Translations under genes and position numbers: made by a program
Shown here: positions 6,933-14,399 of the stretch, one piece after another
Numbering within the stretch: position 1 is the stretch's first letter
Layout of the letters: the number at the start of each line of letters is the position of its first letter
NCBI RefSeq assembly: GCF_020709055.1
Contig: NZ_JAJFCK010000007.1
Location: forward strand, 1-64,000
DNA: 64,000 bases
Origin: Ruminococcus callidus
GTDB taxonomy: Bacteria > Bacillota > Clostridia > Oscillospirales > Ruminococcaceae
Direction of reading: 5' to 3'
Notes under the pieces: model-generated
Databases searched by the model: none
What the model was told of the DNA's origin: nothing
The model's input: only the letters and a program-made list of their open reading frames with translations

Positions 6933-8384
6933 TTAGAGTACTTCTTTCAGGATGATATAGGCAACGGTTGCCAGAGATTTTGCCTCCACATAGTCTGCGT
7001 CTACGATGTAGTTGCCGTTGAGCAGCTGGTTGCGGATTTCCTCGATGCGCCGGAATCCCTCCGGCAGCTTCTCCTTGTTGGGAATGACGAAATAGTTTTC
7101 CTGCATGATCTTCCGGATCTCAGTGCGGAAGCCCTTGGGCAGCTTCTGCGCATCGGGAGAAGTCGGGAATGCAGCAGTTTCGTAGGTCGACGGAGTATTC
7201 GGCAGCTTCTTGGCGATGTCCAGTGCTGCCTGGCGGGAGAATACCAGTGCCTCCAGCAGGGAGTTGCTGGCAAGGCGGTTGTTGCCGTGAACGCCGGTGT
7301 GCGAGCACTCGCCTGCGGCGTACAGATTGGGGATGGTGGTCTCCGAATTGGTGTCCACCTGAATGCCGCCCATGAGGTAGTGCTGGCACGGGAAGATCGG
7401 AATCGGTTCTTTGGTCATGTCGTAGCCCTGTTCCAGAACCTTTTCGTAGATCATGGGGAACCGATTGCGGACGAACTCCGGATCCTTGTGGGAAATGTCC
7501 AGATAGAAGTTGTCGGACTTGGTCTCCCGGCTCTCCAGAATGATAGAGCGGGATACCACGTCACGGGGTGCCAGCTCCAGCCGCTCGTCATAGCGGTCCA
7601 TGAACCGCTCCTTCTTGCAGTTGAGTAGGTAAGCGCCCTCGCCACGGACTGCCTCGGAGATGAGGAAGCACTCTCTGGTGTGGTGGTCGTTGAAAGCGGT
7701 GGGATGGAACTGGATCAGGTGCAGGTTGCGGATCTCTGCGCCGTTTTCATAGGCAAAGGCAATGCCGTCGCCGGTGGCAATTTTGGAATTGGTGGTGAAG
7801 CTGTAGACCCGTCCGATACCGCCGGTTGCCAGCAGCATGAAGTGGCTGTTATATGTGGTAAAGGAGCCGCCCTGCATGATGTTGACCGAGAAACCGGTGC
7901 CGGTCTTTTTCATGCCCACCATCATAGCGTGTTCCAGAATGGTGACATTGGGCAGGGTCTTGACCTTGCGGATGAGCTTGTCCAGAATCTCTGCGCCGGT
8001 GGCATCCTTGTGGTGGAAGATGCGGTGGCGGCAGTGACCGCCCTCCAGTGTCCGGTGCAGTTCGCCGTCCGGCGTGCGGTCGAAATCCACGCCCATGTCC
8101 AGAATTGCCTGAATCTCGTGGGCAGCGTGGGTGGTCAGAATGTGCAGCGTCTCCGGATTGTTTTTGAATCCGCCGGCAACCATGGTGTCATGCTCATGCA
8201 GTTCAATGGAATCCTGCGGGGACTTGTATACACCGGCAATTCCGCCCTGCGCCAGTGCGGAGTTGCACAGCGTCAGCTCCTGCTTGCAGACCAGCAGAAC
8301 CCGGCAGGAGGCGGGAAGATTGATTGCACCGTATAGTCCGGCTGCACCGCAGCCCGCAATGATCACATCAAAATTGTTTTCCAT
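6933..8384 (-). CDS. nadB: L-aspartate oxidase
   Basis: FAD enzyme converting L-aspartate to iminoaspartate, the first step of quinolinate formation. The N-terminal dinucleotide-binding motif is DVIIAGCGAAGLYGA. It is followed by the covalent-type flavoprotein signatures SALAQGGIAG, HEHDTMVAGG, LATGGIGRVY, and near the C-terminal part GGIQVDTNSETTIPNLYAAGECS with NRLASNSLLEALVF. I chose ATG 8384 (MENNFDVII); an in-frame TTG at 8432 would add 16 residues without homology support. nadC follows 28 nt later. The transcript starts near 8497, giving a leader of about 110 nt. Confidence 0.94.
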   Translation of the reverse strand: MENNFDVIIAGCGAAGLYGAINLPASCRVLLVCKQELTLCNSALAQGGIAGVYKSPQDSIELHEHDTMVAGGFKNNPETLHILTTHAAHEIQAILDMGVDFDRTPDGELHRTLEGGHCRHRIFHHKDATGAEILDKLIRKVKTLPNVTILEHAMMVGMKKTGTGFSVNIMQGGSFTTYNSHFMLLATGGIGRVYSFTTNSKIATGDGIAFAYENGAEIRNLHLIQFHPTAFNDHHTRECFLISEAVRGEGAYLLNCKKERFMDRYDERLELAPRDVVSRSIILESRETKSDNFYLDISHKDPEFVRNRFPMIYEKVLEQGYDMTKEPIPIFPCQHYLMGGIQVDTNSETTIPNLYAAGECSHTGVHGNNRLASNSLLEALVFSRQAALDIAKKLPNTPSTYETAAFPTSPDAQKLPKGFRTEIRKIMQENYFVIPNKEKLPEGFRRIEEIRNQLLNGNYIVDADYVEAKSLATVAYIILKEVL

Positions 8385-8503
8385 AACATTCACGCTTTCT
8401 ATTCGTTTTCTATGGGGTGTTCCGTTTTCCAAAATGCACCTAATACACCTGTATAAGGGTTGAAAGGCACACTTTGTCCCGCTTCTGGCGGTGTTTCCAT
8501 CCT

Positions 8504-8532
8504 AGTATAGCATACCTCGCCCCATTTGTCAC
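8504..8532 (-). promoter_or_regulatory. nadB-nadC promoter
   Basis: Minus strand GTGACA (8527-8532), 17 bp, TATACT (8504-8509). The leader below it holds ACAGGTGTATTAGGTG around 8432-8453, with two AGGTG repeats that could be a repressor site. I cannot assign the repressor (a NiaR-type factor is only a guess). Confidence 0.7.
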
Positions 8533-8684
8533 TACTTTTTGCGCACTTTCGGAAAATTGCGCAAAATGGAAAGCGAAACCTGTTAAATTTTTGACAAATG
8601 AAAGCGGCGGTACGGAAAAACGGGGGATTTGGGGCGGGGATTTCTTTTCCAATGGAAATTCTGTGGAATATTTACAGAAATACC

Positions 8685-8713
8685 TTGACAAGCAGCCGGA
8701 AACAGTGTAAAAT
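8685..8713 (+). promoter_or_regulatory. rny promoter, start of a long leader
   Basis: TTGACA (8685-8690), 17 bp, TAAAAT (8708-8713). No closer strong promoter precedes rny, although a TATAAT without a good -35 lies at 8912. The implied 5' leader is about 465 nt with several hairpins (TTCCGGC...GCCGGAA near 8744-8765, GAGAGTC...GACTCTC near 8778-8795). Confidence 0.7.
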
Positions 8714-8999
8714 AATATTGTTGTATCAATTTACAAAACGAATTCCGGCGCAGTTCTGCCGGAAAGCGCTGCATTTCTGGAGAGTCTGCGGACTCTCGTG
8801 TGCGTTTGATTTATTTGATAAGCTGCGGGCAACGCCTGCGGTTGTGTGCTGGTCGGTGTGTCTTTTTGTGCACGGCGGGCACTCTAGATGTGGATGCTGA
8901 ATCAAGCAAAATATAATGTTCCTCAAAGCCGGCTCTGTGCGGCAAAAATCGTGCTGCGGACTGGCTTTGGTTTCGAAAGATGCAAAATAGGATTGTTGT

Positions 9000-9101
9000 A
9001 TGGAAAGGAGTCAGAATTCCATTGGAAATTCCGACACTGCGGCGGAGGGGATTGTATCTGTACAGGGTGAGAACTGTGCGGATGCCAGATCGCAGTTTTG
9101 A
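9000..9101 (+). CDS. Candidate 33-residue small ORF in the rny leader
   Basis: ATG at 9000 with AGGA about 7 nt upstream opens a 33-codon frame (starts MERSQNSIGNSD, ends DARSQF) ending in TGA about 85 bp before rny. It has no transmembrane segment and no family I recognise. Its place inside a long leader makes an upstream regulatory ORF possible, but a frame of this length can occur by chance. Confidence 0.25.
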   Translation: MERSQNSIGNSDTAAEGIVSVQGENCADARSQF

Positions 9102-9186
9102 AAAATGAATACGAACGCACATGCCTTTTTGGCGAAAATGCTGTTGTACCGATATACAAAAGTCAAAAAAGGAGGTTGTGCAAAAA

Positions 9187-10773
9187 ATGCCTAGTTTGAA
9201 TTTGGCAGTTGCCATTGTGCTGTGTCTGGTGGCATTGCTGGCAGGTGCCGGCATCGCCGGAATGGTATCCTATCGAAAGGGTATCGCTGCCGGCGTGGAA
9301 CAGCGGAAACAGCAGGCGGAAGCTGCCATTGGCTCTGCGGAAAAGGAGGCAGGCCGGATTCTGGAAGATGCCCAGCGGGAAGCCGATGCCAAGAAAAAGA
9401 ACGCATTGGTCGAGGCAAAGGACGAGATCTATAAGCTTCGTTCGGAGGCGGAAAAGGAAATCAAGGACAGACGCTCGGAAGTTGGCCGGCAGGAACGCCG
9501 TGTGCAGCAGAAGGAAGAGAGTCTGGACAAGAAGACCGACAATCTGGAGCGAAAGGAAGAGTCCCTCAAGCGGAAGATCCAGACGGCCGAGCAGCGCCTG
9601 GCAGAGGCGGAGGAAGTCAAGGCAAGCCAGATGCAGGAGCTGGAACGCATCTCAGAGCTGACACGGGAGCAGGCAAAGGAATACATCCTGCAAAGCCTGG
9701 AGGATGAGCTGACGCACGAAAAGGCGCTGAGGCTGTCCAGCTATGAGCAGCAGCTCAAGGACGAGTGCGAGGACAAGGCCCGCAGCTACATCTCGCTGGC
9801 CATTGCCAAGTGTGCTGCCGATCAGGTTTCGGAGTCGGCGGTCTCTGTGGTAACGCTGCCCAACGACGAGATGAAGGGACGCATCATCGGCAGAGAGGGA
9901 CGGAACATCCGTGCGCTGGAAACGCTGACCGGTGTCGATATCATCATCGACGATACGCCGGAGGCAATCGCCCTGTCCTGTTTCGACCATGTGCGCCGTG
10001 AGGTTGCCCGGATCGCACTGGAAAAACTCATCAACGACGGCCGGATTCATCCGACCAAGATCGAGGAAATGGTGGAGAAAGCAAAGCGTGAGGTGGAACA
10101 CCGCATCCGTCAGGAGGGCGAACGTGCTGTGCTGGAAACCAATGTCCACGGTCTGAATAACGAATTGGTCAAGCTGCTGGGCCGGCTGTACTACCGCACC
10201 AGCTACCGGCAGAATGTTCTGGCGCACTCCATCGAGGTGGCAAAGCTCGCCGGTGTCATGGCAGCAGAAATGGGCGTGGATGCCAATCTGGCACGCCGTG
10301 CCGGACTGCTCCACGATATTGGTAAGGCGCTCACCGCTGAGATCGAAGGCTCCCACGTCCAGATCGGCGTGGATGTCTGCCGGAAGTACAACGAGAACGC
10401 CGATGTCATTCATGCTATCGAGGCGCATCACAACGATGTTGAGCCACGCACTGCGGTTGCCTGTATTGTGCAGGCTGCCGATGCGATCTCGGCAGCACGC
10501 CCCGGCGCAAGAAGCGAGAACTACGAAAACTACATCAAGCGGCTGCAAAAGCTGGAGAGCATCTGCTCCTCCTATGAGGGCGTGGAAAAATGCTATGCCC
10601 TGCAGGCAGGCCGTGAGATTCGTGTCATGGTAGTGCCGGAAATCATCAACGACGAGAAGATGGTTCTGGTGGCACACCAGATCGCAAAGCAGATCGAAGC
10701 AGAGATGGACTACCCCGGTCAGGTCAAGGTCAACCTGATTCGGGAGAGCCGTGTGGTCGATTACGCAAAATAA
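9187..10773 (+). CDS. rny: Ribonuclease Y
   Basis: Membrane-anchored endoribonuclease that starts mRNA decay in Firmicutes. N-terminal transmembrane helix (about residues 3-25), long charged coiled coil (about 30-190), KH RNA-binding domain around [15 protein letters not shown], and HD domain with AHSIEVAKL and LLHDIGKA. 528 residues is the usual length. The start at 9187 (MPSLNLAV) follows a strong AAAGGAGG; the open frame extends upstream to 9121 but lacks a ribosome site there. The TAA stop is duplicated around repeat copy E. RicT, a partner in RNase Y-dependent processing in Bacillus, is encoded 7 kb away. Confidence 0.96.
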   Translation: MPSLNLAVAIVLCLVALLAGAGIAGMVSYRKGIAAGVEQRKQQAEAAIGSAEKEAGRILEDAQREADAKKKNALVEAKDEIYKLRSEAEKEIKDRRSEVGRQERRVQQKEESLDKKTDNLERKEESLKRKIQTAEQRLAEAEEVKASQMQELERISELTREQAKEYILQSLEDELTHEKALRLSSYEQQLKDECEDKARSYISLAIAKCAADQVSESAVSVVTLPNDEMKGRIIGREGRNIRALETLTGVDIIIDDTPEAIALSCFDHVRREVARIALEKLINDGRIHPTKIEEMVEKAKREVEHRIRQEGERAVLETNVHGLNNELVKLLGRLYYRTSYRQNVLAHSIEVAKLAGVMAAEMGVDANLARRAGLLHDIGKALTAEIEGSHVQIGVDVCRKYNENADVIHAIEAHHNDVEPRTAVACIVQAADAISAARPGARSENYENYIKRLQKLESICSSYEGVEKCYALQAGREIRVMVVPEIINDEKMVLVAHQIAKQIEAEMDYPGQVKVNLIRESRVVDYAK

Positions 10774-10824
10774 GAACCTGTCTTCACAAGCATATCCACA
10801 TATATTTCTTGTGAAGACAAGTTC
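10774..10824. mobile_element. Stop-codon-associated inverted-repeat element, copy E (51 bp, internally deleted)
   Basis: TAA duplications flank it at 10771-10773 (the rny stop codon) and 10825-10827. It consists of GAACCTGTCTTCACAAG, a 17-bp centre and CTTGTGAAGACAAGTTC. The ends match the 33.4 kb copy, so it looks like the same element lacking about 110 bp of interior. It separates rny from its terminator. Confidence 0.88.
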
Positions 10825-10836
10825 TAAAGAATCAGC

Positions 10837-10873
10837 AAAGCCCTGACTTCCGTTTGGAAGCTCAGGGCTTTTT
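10837..10873 (+). terminator. rny terminator
   Basis: Stem AAAGCCCTGA-CTTCC / GGAAG-CTCAGGGCTTT with loop GTTT, followed by TTTTT. It lies 10 bp after the right-hand TAA of repeat copy E. Confidence 0.85.
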
Positions 10874-10890
10874 GTGTCATGCTATAAAAA

Positions 10891-11526
10891 TCAGAATTTT
10901 GTCACAGGCTCCGGCGCAGCCTCCATGTCCTCCCGTGCAATGTCAAAGGTGAAGCACTGGGACTGGTCGGTCAGACCGGCAGCGGGGAAGTAGAGGAATG
11001 TCACCGTGGAGAAGTCCGCCGGCAGCTCTGCTCCCACGTAGCCCTGCCGGGATTCTCCGGCGGGGATGGGATCGTTGAAGCTTTCGGCGTCCTCGCCGAA
11101 TTGCAGCATGACAAAGCGGTTGCTGCGGATGTCGATGCCGGGATAGCCCTCGCCGTCCGCCAGAATGGCGAAGCTGTTGGAGAGGAAGCTGGTGGCAAGA
11201 TCCTGATCGGTGTTGTTGTGGATGGTCAGCTGGAAGAAGACCAGTCCCAATTCCTGTTCGTCCTCGGTGAACGTGTGGTCGGAGAGGTACACCTTGTCCA
11301 GTGTGGCGCTGACGCCTTTTGCCTCCACTTCCTTGCCCACCTCAGCGGTCTGGAAGTTGACCTCCTGCGAATCCACCTCCTGCAATGCAGGCGAGGAGGT
11401 GACGGCGGATTTGTCCTCTACAATGCGAACCGTGCCCTTTTCAGTCTTGCTGCCGCAGGCAGCGCAGGAGAGCAGAAGCATGGCGCCGGTGCAGAGTCCT
11501 ACGAATTTCCAGTATGTTTGTTTCAT
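10891..11526 (-). CDS. DUF4352-like lipoprotein
   Basis: 211-residue secreted lipoprotein. A lipoprotein signal peptide ends in LLSCAACGS, where either cysteine could be lipidated; a polar linker and an immunoglobulin-like beta domain of DUF4352 type follow (GVSATLDKVYLSD, LGLVFFQLTIHNNTDQDL, GYVGAELP). Such domains are common on Gram-positive surface lipoproteins, with no enzymatic role known to me. The start at 11526 has AAAGGA 9 nt upstream; the open frame runs further upstream across the ferredoxin terminator but without a credible start. Function unknown. Confidence 0.72.
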   Translation of the reverse strand: MKQTYWKFVGLCTGAMLLLSCAACGSKTEKGTVRIVEDKSAVTSSPALQEVDSQEVNFQTAEVGKEVEAKGVSATLDKVYLSDHTFTEDEQELGLVFFQLTIHNNTDQDLATSFLSNSFAILADGEGYPGIDIRSNRFVMLQFGEDAESFNDPIPAGESRQGYVGAELPADFSTVTFLYFPAAGLTDQSQCFTFDIAREDMEAAPEPVTKF

Positions 11527-11557
11527 GAAAAAGAGTCCTTTCTGTCGAAGTTGTATA

Positions 11558-11604
11558 GAAAAAAGACTGCCCTGTTTCCGGCAAATTAACCGGAGCAAGA
11601 CAGC
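11558..11604 (-). terminator. Terminator after the ferredoxin gene
   Basis: Imperfect stem (CTGTCTTGCTCCGG pairing with CCGGAAACAGGGCAG, with G-U pairs) followed on the minus strand by TTTTTTC. It separates the ferredoxin gene from the lipoprotein gene. Confidence 0.6.
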
Positions 11605-11626
11605 CTTTTGCGAAATGTACCGATGC

Positions 11627-11797
11627 TTAGTCAGCTTCAATTGCGTCTGCCGGACATTCATTTGCACAAGAACCGCAGGAAATGCATGCATCCTCTGCAA
11701 TTTCATACTTGTCAGCACCCTCGGAGATTGCGCCTACCGGACATGCACTCTCACAGCTGCCGCAGCTCAGACATGCGTCTGTAATCTTATATGCCAT
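11627..11797 (-). CDS. 2[4Fe-4S] ferredoxin, clostridial type
   Basis: 56-residue electron carrier with two CxxCxxCxxxCP clusters (CLSCGSCESACPVGAI and CISCGSCANECPADAI). This is the classical low-potential ferredoxin serving pyruvate:ferredoxin oxidoreductase, hydrogenase and similar enzymes in anaerobes. The start at 11797 (MAYKITD) has GGAGGTG upstream. It has its own promoter (11905-11933) and terminator, so it is monocistronic. Confidence 0.95.
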   Translation of the reverse strand: MAYKITDACLSCGSCESACPVGAISEGADKYEIAEDACISCGSCANECPADAIEAD

Positions 11798-11904
11798 TTT
11801 CATTTCACCTCCGCTCGGGAAACGCTTTTGCTTGCGGAATGGGAAGCGCTCCGGAGGAACGGTCCGCATTCCGAAGCGGCGGGGGGAATCCCCCTGCTGC
11901 CTCT

Positions 11905-11933
11905 ATTATAGCAGATTCTTTTTCAAAAAGCAA
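11905..11933 (-). promoter_or_regulatory. Ferredoxin gene promoter
   Basis: Minus strand TTGCTT (11928-11933), 17 bp, TATAAT (11905-11910), preceded by an A/T-rich stretch resembling an UP element. A GGGGGATTCCCCC palindrome lies just downstream in the leader. Confidence 0.65.
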
Positions 11934-11972
11934 GCGTTTTTCCATAGCAGGAAAAAAGTTTTTTCTGCGGGC

Positions 11973-12302
11973 TTATTCCAGCACGTGTTCCAGCGCCTGT
12001 CCGAAGATGGAGGAGATGTGGGAGTCCGCCAGCGAATAGAAAATGGTCTTCCCCTCCCGGCGGCTGGTGACCAGCCGAGACTGCTTGAGGATGCGCAGCT
12101 GGTGGGAGATGGCAGACTGGGTCATTTCCAGCTTCTGTGCGATGTCCCGCACGCACTCCTCCTGATGGAACAGGACGAAGATGATGCGGACACGGGTGGG
12201 ATCTCCGAAGATCTTGAACAGATCTGCGACTTTGACCAGTGTTTCCTCTGACGGCATCTGTGCCGGAAGCAGGGTGTGCGGGTGGTGGTGATGCGGTTCC
12301 AT
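11973..12302 (-). CDS. ArsR/SmtB-family metal-sensing transcriptional regulator
   Basis: 109-residue winged helix-turn-helix repressor: LADLFKIFGDPTRVRIIFVL-like dimer/DNA region, HQEECVRDIA, then the recognition helix TQSAISHQLRILK and a wing with GKTIFYSLAD. The N-terminus is a histidine cluster (MEPHHHHPH), and ECVRDIA carries the cysteine of the ELCVCDL-type site. Metal sensing, Zn or similar, is therefore likely. The ATG at 12302 has GGGAGG 9 nt upstream; longer upstream in-frame reading is unlikely. No efflux gene is adjacent, so its target is probably elsewhere or itself. The C-terminal DSHISSIFGQALEH could supply alpha-5 metal ligands. Confidence 0.85.
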   Translation of the reverse strand: MEPHHHHPHTLLPAQMPSEETLVKVADLFKIFGDPTRVRIIFVLFHQEECVRDIAQKLEMTQSAISHQLRILKQSRLVTSRREGKTIFYSLADSHISSIFGQALEHVLE

Positions 12303-12707
12303 GCGGACATGCCTCCCTTGCGGTGATTTCTTCTGAATACCATCATACGACATTTTTCCGGATTTGTCAAGCAACGGCAGCGAAAATGCACGCAGAGCCG
12401 TTTGGAGAAGGCACTCTTATCGGGAATCTCCTTTCAGAAATTCCGGCTTTGGCAACCGCATGTCTGCACTTGCCGGTTGACGAAATCTGTCGAAGAAAAT
12501 CGAGAAAAATCGGAAAAACTTGTTTTCCCGTATGGTACACATTGCCGAAATGAAAATTTCAAAAAATCGAACCTTTTTATTTTTGCTTCACTAAACTATG
12601 CAGAATATCGGTGTGTTATAATAAAGGCAATATTACAATGGTATCGGAAACGATGCCGTTTCGAAAGTGCCGCTGAAGGGGACGGCGTAGATCAGAAAGA
12701 GGAAATT
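12303..12707. other. Intergenic region between arsR and the CPBP-like gene
   Basis: About 400 bp with divergent promoters: the arsR promoter on the minus strand (12342-12370) and, for the plus-strand gene, TATAAT at 12617-12622 with only a poor -35. Open frames here have no ribosome site or family resemblance. I see no RNA gene. Confidence 0.5.
12342..12370 (-). promoter_or_regulatory. arsR promoter
   Basis: Minus strand TTGACA (12365-12370), 17 bp, TATGAT (12342-12347), about 40 bp before the start codon. Confidence 0.65.
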
Positions 12708-13880
12708 ATGACAGCAACAAAACAAGAGCGCCGGCAGCAGGCTGCGCCGGCACAGAGTGTGGACGTGGTCGAAGACTTCGACTACAGCAATCACTCAGAT
12801 TCCTATAACCAGGCGTTTAAAGCATGGCGCAAGGACGAGAAGAACGACTATGTCTTCCGCTGCAAGCAGGGGACGGAAGTTGTGTATGTGGAGGGAAAGG
12901 GCTACTCTGCTTCCGATCCGGCGGCGGAAGAGCGCAGCGCCATGGTGCGTATTAACGTGGTGATCGGTGTGGCAATGCTGTGCTATCTGCTGATTGAGAA
13001 CCTGCTGAGCGTGGTGTTCATGGGCGTGTTCCACCTGATTGGTATTGATGTGAATTATACCTATTCCGACAACACTCTCTACGGCAACCAGACCGCCGTG
13101 CTCCTGATTCTCATGGCGGAGAGTCTGCTGAAATATCTGGTGCCGATTCTGATCTTCCACCACTTTTTCCGCATGCCGCGCAGTGTGAGCGCACAGCTTC
13201 GCCCCTATGTGCCGGCGGAGATGCTGTCATCGTTTTTCATCACCATTGCAGCGTTTTCCGTGTCCAATATCTGGCTGCTGTTCTCCTCGGTCAACATCAT
13301 CAGCCACAGCGCACTGGGGAACGCCTACTATGCCGTGTCTTACATGAGTCCGGCTTACCAGATGATCTACATGCTGTATGAACTGCTGATCGTGACGGCG
13401 CTGACGGAGATCATGCTCCACGGCGAGGTGTTCCACGTATTGCGGCAGTTCGGGGACTGGTATGCTGTCGCTGTGACCTCGATGCTGGCGGTGTGCGCTG
13501 CCCATAGTCCGGTGACGGTGCTCATGGAATTTGTGGTTTCCGTCATTGCCGGCTGTGCCGTGCTGCGCAGCGGTTCGCTGCTTTCGGCGATTTTCAACCG
13601 CATTGCCTGCCGTGTGATCCTTTTGGTGCTGTTCCTCATGGAGATTCAGCCCAGCCACCGGATGTACATCTATCGCCCGTGGTTTTTGGTGGGGCTGCTA
13701 ATGGTCGGCCTTGCGGGCATGGTGCTGTTCACCAAACCGGCACGGAAACGATGCGGACTGGTGACCCAGAAGCATTACCTCTCGCCACGCCAGCGCCTTG
13801 TTGTCCTCCAGCGCTCCGGCCCGCTGGCTATCACGTTCGGGCTGTGTCTGGTGCTCATGGTAATCGAGGTGGTGTTCTGA
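12708..13880 (+). CDS. Polytopic membrane protein, degenerate CPBP (Abi-type) family
   Basis: 390 residues: about 85 soluble, charged N-terminal residues, then roughly eight hydrophobic segments. The segment TEIMLHGEVFHVLRQFG followed by SMLAVCAAH aligns with the CPBP intramembrane protease pattern EExxFRG...H, but the first Glu pair is TE and the Arg is His. It may be an inactive or divergent member. The start at 12708 has GAGG 5 nt upstream. The stop overlaps the tadA start (TGATG), so the two are translationally coupled. Substrate and role unknown. Confidence 0.55.
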   Translation: MTATKQERRQQAAPAQSVDVVEDFDYSNHSDSYNQAFKAWRKDEKNDYVFRCKQGTEVVYVEGKGYSASDPAAEERSAMVRINVVIGVAMLCYLLIENLLSVVFMGVFHLIGIDVNYTYSDNTLYGNQTAVLLILMAESLLKYLVPILIFHHFFRMPRSVSAQLRPYVPAEMLSSFFITIAAFSVSNIWLLFSSVNIISHSALGNAYYAVSYMSPAYQMIYMLYELLIVTALTEIMLHGEVFHVLRQFGDWYAVAVTSMLAVCAAHSPVTVLMEFVVSVIAGCAVLRSGSLLSAIFNRIACRVILLVLFLMEIQPSHRMYIYRPWFLVGLLMVGLAGMVLFTKPARKRCGLVTQKHYLSPRQRLVVLQRSGPLAITFGLCLVLMVIEVVF

Positions 13881-14395
13881 TGCTGCCGGCAATTCAGACA
13901 CCTTACGAGCCGGAGGTGCGGTACATGGAGCGTGCGCTGGAACTGGCGGAGCTGGCGGCAGCGGAGGGCGAAGTGCCGGTGGGTGCTGTGGTAGTGCATA
14001 AGCCCACCGGCGCAATTATCGGCGAGGGCTATAACCGCCGGGAAGCGGCAAAATCCCCCCTCTCCCATGCGGAGATTCTGGCGATCCGGCAGGCGAGCCG
14101 GACGCTGGGCGGGTGGCGTTTGCTGCAGAGCGCAATTTATGTGACGCTGGAACCATGCCCGATGTGTGCCGGCGCCATTCTTCATGCCCGGCTGGATCAG
14201 GTGATCTTCGGGACACGGGACCCCAAGGGCGGTGCCGTCTGCTCCGTGGAGCAGATGTTCGAGCTGCCCTATAACTGGAAACCGCAGGTGATGGAGGGCA
14301 TGCTGCAGCCGGCTTGTGCGGCGGTGCTGCAAGACTTTTTCCGGCAGCTACGGCAAAAAAAGAAAGCGGCGGACTCCGCTGCGGAAAAAAGGTGA
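13880..14395 (+). CDS. tadA: tRNA-specific adenosine deaminase TadA
   Basis: Zinc deaminase converting the wobble adenosine of tRNA-Arg(ACG) to inosine. Motifs: SHAEILAI (zinc His and catalytic Glu) and PCPMCAGAILHAR (two zinc cysteines), plus EVPVGAVVV near the N-terminus. 171 residues, a normal length with a Lys-rich tail. The ATG overlaps the upstream stop in TGATG. The GH3 gene starts 4 nt downstream. Confidence 0.94.
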   Translation: MLPAIQTPYEPEVRYMERALELAELAAAEGEVPVGAVVVHKPTGAIIGEGYNRREAAKSPLSHAEILAIRQASRTLGGWRLLQSAIYVTLEPCPMCAGAILHARLDQVIFGTRDPKGGAVCSVEQMFELPYNWKPQVMEGMLQPACAAVLQDFFRQLRQKKKAADSAAEKR

Positions 14396-14399
14396 TAAC

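Noticed and set aside
8430..8460. NiaR-type operator upstream of nadB
   Set aside because: AGGTG repeats are present but I cannot recall the consensus with enough certainty to claim it.
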